In this document: positions 62,067-64,000 of the stretch, piece by piece
Position numbering within the stretch: the first letter of the stretch is position 1
Layout: every line of letters begins with the position of its first letter
Source of the DNA: Duganella sp. Leaf126
GTDB lineage: Bacteria > Pseudomonadota > Gammaproteobacteria > Burkholderiales > Burkholderiaceae_D
NCBI RefSeq assembly: GCF_001423125.1
Contig: NZ_LMNW01000032.1
Coordinates: forward strand, 220,025 to 284,024
Length of the DNA: 64,000 nt
Direction of reading: 5' to 3'
The notes under the pieces: generated by a model
What the model saw: only the letters and a program-made list of their open reading frames with translations
What the model was told of the DNA's origin: nothing
The model's database searches: none
Translations under genes and position numbers: made by a program

Positions 62067-62612
62067 ATGTTCGCGAAGACAATGATGGCGGCGGTGGCTG
62101 CCCTGATGATGAGCCAGGCAGCAATGGCCCAAGACAAACTGATCGACTCGGTAGCGGTCGACTATGGCACCGGTGCCAAGCAGCGCATGGTGCGCCTGAG
62201 CGCAGCCAGCGATTGGGACACCCGGTGGTTCCAGTCGAATGGCACGCACCTGAGCGGCTACTGGGAAGGCAGTGCCGGTTTCTGGCACCAGAAACAGTAC
62301 CGCAATATTCCAGGCGAAGAAAAAAACCTGTGGGACGTCGGTTTCACCCCGGTGTTCCGCTTCCAGAACGATAACAAGAAGGGCATTTATTACGAAGCCG
62401 GCGTCGGCGTGCACCTGCTGTCGAGCCTGTATAAAAACGATGGCAAGGAACTGTCGACCGCTTTCCAGTTCGGCGACCACATCGGCATCGGTTATGTGAT
62501 GCAGAATAACTGGGAAGTGGCGCTGAAGCTGCAGCACTTCTCCAACGGCAGCATCAAACGCCCCAATGGTGGCGCCAACTTCCTCGAAGTCAAAGCGGCC
62601 TATCATTTCTAA
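62067..62612 (+). CDS. PagL-like lipid A 3-O-deacylase (acyloxyacyl hydrolase family)
   Basis: 181 aa. Signal peptide to about residue 21 (AAMAQ), then an eight-strand beta-barrel pattern ending in aromatic AAYHF. The catalytic His157 and Ser159 lie in QHFSNGSIKRPNGG. The position matching the Glu of P. aeruginosa PagL holds Asn171, with Glu174 nearby. It would trim lipid A in the outer membrane. AAGGATACT RBS, own terminator, no neighbours in operon. Divergence at the third catalytic residue is noted separately. Confidence 0.85.
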   Translation: MFAKTMMAAVAALMMSQAAMAQDKLIDSVAVDYGTGAKQRMVRLSAASDWDTRWFQSNGTHLSGYWEGSAGFWHQKQYRNIPGEEKNLWDVGFTPVFRFQNDNKKGIYYEAGVGVHLLSSLYKNDGKELSTAFQFGDHIGIGYVMQNNWEVALKLQHFSNGSIKRPNGGANFLEVKAAYHF

Positions 62613-62628
62613 GCGATATCACGCCATC

Positions 62629-62654
62629 AGCGCTTCTTCGGAAGCGCTTTTTTA
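62629..62654 (+). terminator. Intrinsic terminator of the pagL-like gene
   Basis: AGCGCTTC-TTCG-GAAGCGCT stem with a stable tetraloop, followed by six T. It lies 17 nt after the stop codon. Confidence 0.93.
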
Positions 62655-62674
62655 TTATTGATTTCCGGTCGCTT

Positions 62675-62717
62675 AAAGCAAAAAACCCCTGCCATGATCA
62701 CACCTTAAACCTACTTT
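62675..62717 (-). repeat. Degenerate second copy of the 5S end plus rrn terminator arm
   Basis: AAAGCAAAAAACCCC (62675-62689) repeats exactly at 62726-62740 within the rrn terminator, and AACCTACTTT (62708-62717) repeats the 5S 3' portion at 62786-62795. Looks like a decayed tandem duplicate of the 5S-terminator unit. Confidence 0.55.
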
Positions 62718-62729
62718 GCGGACGCAAAG

Positions 62730-62765
62730 CAAAAAACCCCACCAGGATCACCGGGTGGGGTTTTT
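62730..62765 (-). terminator. Terminator of the rRNA operon
   Basis: On the minus strand the stem AAAAACCCCACC / GGTGGGGTTTTT is followed by T. It lies about 10 nt past the 3' end of the 5S sequence. Confidence 0.88.
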
Positions 62766-62775
62766 CATATAACTA

Positions 62776-62819
62776 GCCTGACGATAACCTACTTTCACAC
62801 TGGTTGCAGCACTATCATC
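62776..62819 (-). rRNA. rrf: 5S rRNA, 3' fragment only
   Basis: On the minus strand GATGATAGTGCTGCAACC, AGTGTGAAAGTAGGTTATCG and TCAGGC form the 3' third of a betaproteobacterial 5S rRNA. The 5' part, about 65-70 nt including the strand pairing with TCGTCAGGC and the conserved CCGAAC loop, is missing: the sequence passes directly into the hairpin after 23S. Either a real deletion or an assembly collapse. As written it could not fold into a functional 5S. Confidence 0.72.
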
Positions 62820-62823
62820 CTCT

Positions 62824-62845
62824 CTATAACCTGCCAAGGTTATAG
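62824..62845. other. Perfect hairpin between 23S and 5S fragment
   Basis: CTATAACCT-GCCA-AGGTTATAG, a 9-bp stem with 4-nt loop immediately after the expected 23S 3' end. Probably part of the 23S-5S spacer and its processing structure. Confidence 0.7.

Positions 62846-64000
<1,155 letters not shown>

Overview
The window looks like chromosomal DNA of an Oxalobacteraceae betaproteobacterium (Massilia / Duganella / Janthinobacterium type). This rests on the GC-rich coding style, the queA-tgt-yajC-secDF order, a pseudomonad-like arginine succinyltransferase (AST) operon that includes NAD-glutamate dehydrogenase, and the 23S/5S rRNA sequence at the right end. The genus is inferred; no database was searched. 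There is no prophage, IS element, CRISPR array or tRNA gene that I can support.

Layout. 0-7 kb: a frameshifted patatin-like gene cut by the window edge, a flavin reductase, a metal-ligand-less metallo-beta-lactamase-fold protein full of tandem repeats, an M14 carboxypeptidase and a FUSC-family membrane protein. 7-9.5 kb: a small-protein pair, an amino-acid permease and another tiny membrane ORF. 9.5-23 kb: the arginine degradation (AST) operon, read leftwards as astC-aruF-astA-astD-astB-gdhB-astE, behind an AraC/ArgR-type regulator with candidate operator half-sites. 23-29.7 kb: a MarR regulator with a coupled 92-aa protein, then a minimal ethanolamine module (eutR divergent from eat-porin-eutB-eutC). 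29.7-33.6 kb: a three-subunit FAD/cytochrome c membrane dehydrogenase. 33.8-41.6 kb: secF-secD-yajC-tgt-queA and divergent recG.

41.6-53.7 kb is mixed: MFS transporter, Gfo/Idh oxidoreductase with a tandemly duplicated 3' end, DUF3025 protein, pyrC, a VapBC-like toxin-antitoxin pair, an orphan ABC ATPase, a dicarboxylate/amino-acid symporter, an Atm1-type exporter, a thioesterase and PhoD. 53.7-62.6 kb: two tandem fadD paralogues, a lipoprotein aminopeptidase, a molybdopterin oxidoreductase, an M20 amidohydrolase and a PagL-like lipid A deacylase. The right end is the 3' part of a minus-strand rRNA operon whose 5S gene appears truncated.

How the genes work together: the AST operon turns arginine into glutamate and succinate, and gdhB inside it carries glutamate on to 2-oxoglutarate. 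The eut module imports ethanolamine and releases ammonia and acetaldehyde without a microcompartment. The strongest candidates for something new are the ligand-less repeat-bearing MBL protein, the small-protein pair at 7.2-7.5 kb, the rearranged 5S region, and the tandem duplication of a gene's stop-codon end at 43.3 kb. I see no clearly novel multi-gene defence or biosynthetic system.
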